Shown: piece after piece, positions 6,188 through 7,761 of the stretch | Position numbering within the stretch: position 1 is the stretch's first letter | Layout of the letters: every line of letters begins with the position of its first letter | NCBI GenBank assembly: GCA_027032655.1 | Contig: JALVMZ010000018.1 | Span: 1 to 7,761, forward strand | DNA from: Desulfobacteraceae bacterium | GTDB lineage: Bacteria > Desulfobacterota > DSM-4660 > Desulfatiglandales > JALVMZ01 | Direction of reading: 5' to 3' | Length of the DNA: 7,761 nt | Program-made: the position numbers and the translations under genes | The notes under the pieces: model-generated | Told to the model about the DNA's origin: nothing | The model's input: only the letters and a program-made list of their open reading frames with translations | Databases searched by the model: none

Positions 6188-6189
6188 CC

Positions 6190-7410
6190 TTATTTAATTA
6201 ATTTGGTAAAAATCATGGAGGCAAAGCTGACCGCTGAGTTAGTGGCAGATTCATGCCATATCTCATAATCAAGCACCCTGCCTTCAGAAGGGGGTAAAAT
6301 CTCAAGGAGGCATGCAAGGGCAGAAAAACCACACACATTAAACTCATCATTCACCCTTACTGACTCTTCCCAAAAGCCATCCTTATCACAATTCCTGGCA
6401 CATTCAAGGAGTCTCCTGTCATGGGCACTGAAACGGGATTCCATCTGTAAGGCAGGAAGGCTGTGTCCAAACTTGGGGCCTGTATGGGACATATCCACTC
6501 CTGCCACTATAAGAGTATTGTTATCCTGATTTACTATATTTTTAAGTCTATCAATAAATTCACCTGCCTCCTGAATATATGCCTCCCTGCAATATCTGGA
6601 TAGATGAACTCTTGCTGATCCACAAAGCACAGGCACAATCCTGAATGAATCCTGAGGGAAAATATGCTGAAGAAATATTATCTGAAACTCAATGGAATGC
6701 TCTGACCTGTGGGCAAAATCATCCTTTGCAATAACACTGCTTTTTATCTCTTTTAATTGAGTGGTGATGTCAGTATCGTTCTTCACTATACCAAAGGGGG
6801 TTTCAAAATCCTTGGTTGTGATGGAAAACAATCCATCCATCAGGTGATGTCCCACACCAAGTATAATAACCCTGCCTGGTCTTATATGCCTTATGGCATT
6901 ATATGAGCATGAATAGAGCCTTGCTCCCACATTAAGGTCAATATGAGGAGCAACCACTGAAATCACCCTCTCTTTATCTGGCCTGGAACAGGGGCTGAGA
7001 TTCAATATCTCATCCAACCTCTGTTTCAACTGCTCCCTGTGAGCCGGGTAAGATACCCCGCTATGAGAGGAAGACCTGACCTTCCTGGATATAAAATCCT
7101 CAACAATTCTCTTTTTGGTATTTTTAAATCTCTCTGATTCAAGTAAATATGACTGATCAAGATCATTGATTATCCTTTTAATCTGATCACCATCAACAAG
7201 CACGCCCCCTTTCTGCCTCATAAACTGCATCTGAATATCCCTTATATCCGCTCTTCCATCCAGCATTGTCATGAGTTGAAATAGAGGAATGGAAATGGCC
7301 TTCCCCTCCCCCACCAGCCCCAGATGATCCCTTATCAGAATGAATCTCTGGTCTCCTTGCTGTATAGGGAAGAACTCCAGGTCTCTTCTCATAGGAGGCA
7401 ATGGATTCAT
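6190..7410 (-). CDS. AmmeMemoRadiSam system protein B (MEMO family) with N-terminal PqqD-like domain
   Basis: The 406-residue protein carries a MEMO domain at about residues 145-406. Recognisable motifs are VVAPHIDLNVGARLYS (His156), LGVGHH (His188/His189), ETPFGIV, EHSIEFQIIFLQ at 237-248, IVPVLCGS, VDMSHTGPKFG and NVCG (Cys360). His156, one of the GHH pair and Cys360 line up with the metal-site residues of human MEMO1. Residues of about 8-95 form an extra domain whose pattern (LMTMLDGRADIRDIQMQF, then VDGDQIKRIINDLDQSYLLE) resembles a PqqD/RRE-like winged helix. MEMO proteins of this system usually accompany an AMMECR1-domain protein and a radical SAM enzyme; neither is in the window, and the pathway's reaction is not established. 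The start ATG at 7410 has AAGGGGGA about 11 bases upstream. It follows the epimerase gene by 16 bases, so the two are probably one operon. The domain call is firm; the biochemical role is unknown. Confidence 0.87.
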   Translation of the reverse strand: MNPLPPMRRDLEFFPIQQGDQRFILIRDHLGLVGEGKAISIPLFQLMTMLDGRADIRDIQMQFMRQKGGVLVDGDQIKRIINDLDQSYLLESERFKNTKKRIVEDFISRKVRSSSHSGVSYPAHREQLKQRLDEILNLSPCSRPDKERVISVVAPHIDLNVGARLYSCSYNAIRHIRPGRVIILGVGHHLMDGLFSITTKDFETPFGIVKNDTDITTQLKEIKSSVIAKDDFAHRSEHSIEFQIIFLQHIFPQDSFRIVPVLCGSARVHLSRYCREAYIQEAGEFIDRLKNIVNQDNNTLIVAGVDMSHTGPKFGHSLPALQMESRFSAHDRRLLECARNCDKDGFWEESVRVNDEFNVCGFSALACLLEILPPSEGRVLDYEIWHESATNSAVSFASMIFTKLIK

Positions 7411-7426
7411 ATCTTAATATTCCCCC

Positions 7427-7761
7427 TTAGTCCCTTTCACAGAGTTCCACCAGGACACCATTTGTCTCCTTGGGATGTATGAAAGCAATCTTTGCACCCC
7501 CAGCACCGTATCTGGGCTTTTCATCAATCAAACGCACGCCCTTTGCCTTCAGTTCTTCAAGGGCCTGTTCAAGGTTCTCAACCCTGAAGGCCAGATGCTG
7601 AATACCCTCTCCCCGGCTGTTTATATACTTTGCCACAGGACCGTCCTCATGGGTGGATTCAAGGAGTTCCACTTCGCTATCTGTAATGGGTATAAATGCC
7701 ACATTCACCTTCTGATCCGCCACATTCTCAATGTCCTGGATTTTGAGACCCAGAATCTCTT
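7427..7761 (-). CDS. mce: Methylmalonyl-CoA epimerase, C-terminal part (partial, 5' end outside window)
   Basis: The frame is open to the right edge, giving 110 visible residues of a protein usually about 135 long, so roughly the first 25 residues are missing. The enzyme racemises methylmalonyl-CoA (2R/2S) in propionate or succinate metabolism, working with methylmalonyl-CoA mutase. It belongs to the metal-dependent VOC (glyoxalase) fold. Family signatures include VNVAFIPITDSEVELLES, GPVAKYINSRGEGIQHLAF, KGVRLIDEKPRYGAGGAKIAFIHPKET and VLVELCERD. Likely metal ligands visible are the Gln in ADQKVNV, the His of QHLAF and the Glu of VELCE; the first His lies outside. Many homologues have HH where this one has QH, but the second position is the expected ligand, so activity should be retained. 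A GTG at 7723 is an internal valine and not the start. Confidence 0.93.
   Translation of the reverse strand, partial: EILGLKIQDIENVADQKVNVAFIPITDSEVELLESTHEDGPVAKYINSRGEGIQHLAFRVENLEQALEELKAKGVRLIDEKPRYGAGGAKIAFIHPKETNGVLVELCERD

Noticed and set aside
7427..7723. Complete 98-residue protein starting at GTG 7723
   Set aside because: The frame continues to the window edge with epimerase-like residues (EILGLKIQDIEN), so this GTG is an internal valine.

Overview
The window reads as chromosomal DNA from an anaerobic bacterium of moderate G+C content (about 40% by eye). The gene set (formate dehydrogenase maturation, guanylyl-molybdenum cofactor synthesis, methylmalonyl-CoA epimerase, an AmmeMemoRadiSam MEMO-like protein and a GlmU-like acyltransferase paralogue) is typical of Desulfobacterota/Nitrospirota-type anaerobes. 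The taxon is an inference from gene content and was not checked by search. I see no phage genes, transposases, CRISPR arrays, tRNAs or rRNAs.

Left part (1-2644, plus strand): the tail of a response-regulator receiver domain overlaps a left-handed beta-helix (hexapeptide-repeat) protein resembling the acyltransferase half of GlmU. That gene overlaps a phosphoglucosamine mutase gene (glmM) by 61 bases. Together they suggest amino-sugar nucleotide (UDP-GlcNAc-type) precursor synthesis, translated from one coupled transcript.

Middle part (2641-5912, minus strand): four genes overlap head to tail in the order fdhD, mobA, a short DUF21/CBS (CNNM/CorB-like) membrane protein and a cysteine-rich protein of unknown function. 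The last three junctions overlap by 26, 4 and 4 bases. FdhD and MobA both serve maturation of formate dehydrogenase-type molybdo/tungsto-enzymes, so the two downstream genes are candidates for metal-related roles in the same process. The last gene converges on glmM, and the two stop codons share the bases TTAA.

Intergenic region 5913-6189: this is the only long gap. It holds a good sigma70-like promoter immediately upstream of fdhD, a 16-bp inverted repeat around an AT-rich 75-base loop, and a GC-rich block just after the upstream gene's stop codon with several competing hairpins. I could not match it to a riboswitch family I know.

Right part (6190-7761, minus strand): methylmalonyl-CoA epimerase (cut by the window edge) is followed after 16 bases by a MEMO-family (AmmeMemoRadiSam system protein B) gene with an extra N-terminal domain of about 100 residues resembling a PqqD-like winged helix. 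This pair may be read into the fdhD operon or end in the structured gap.
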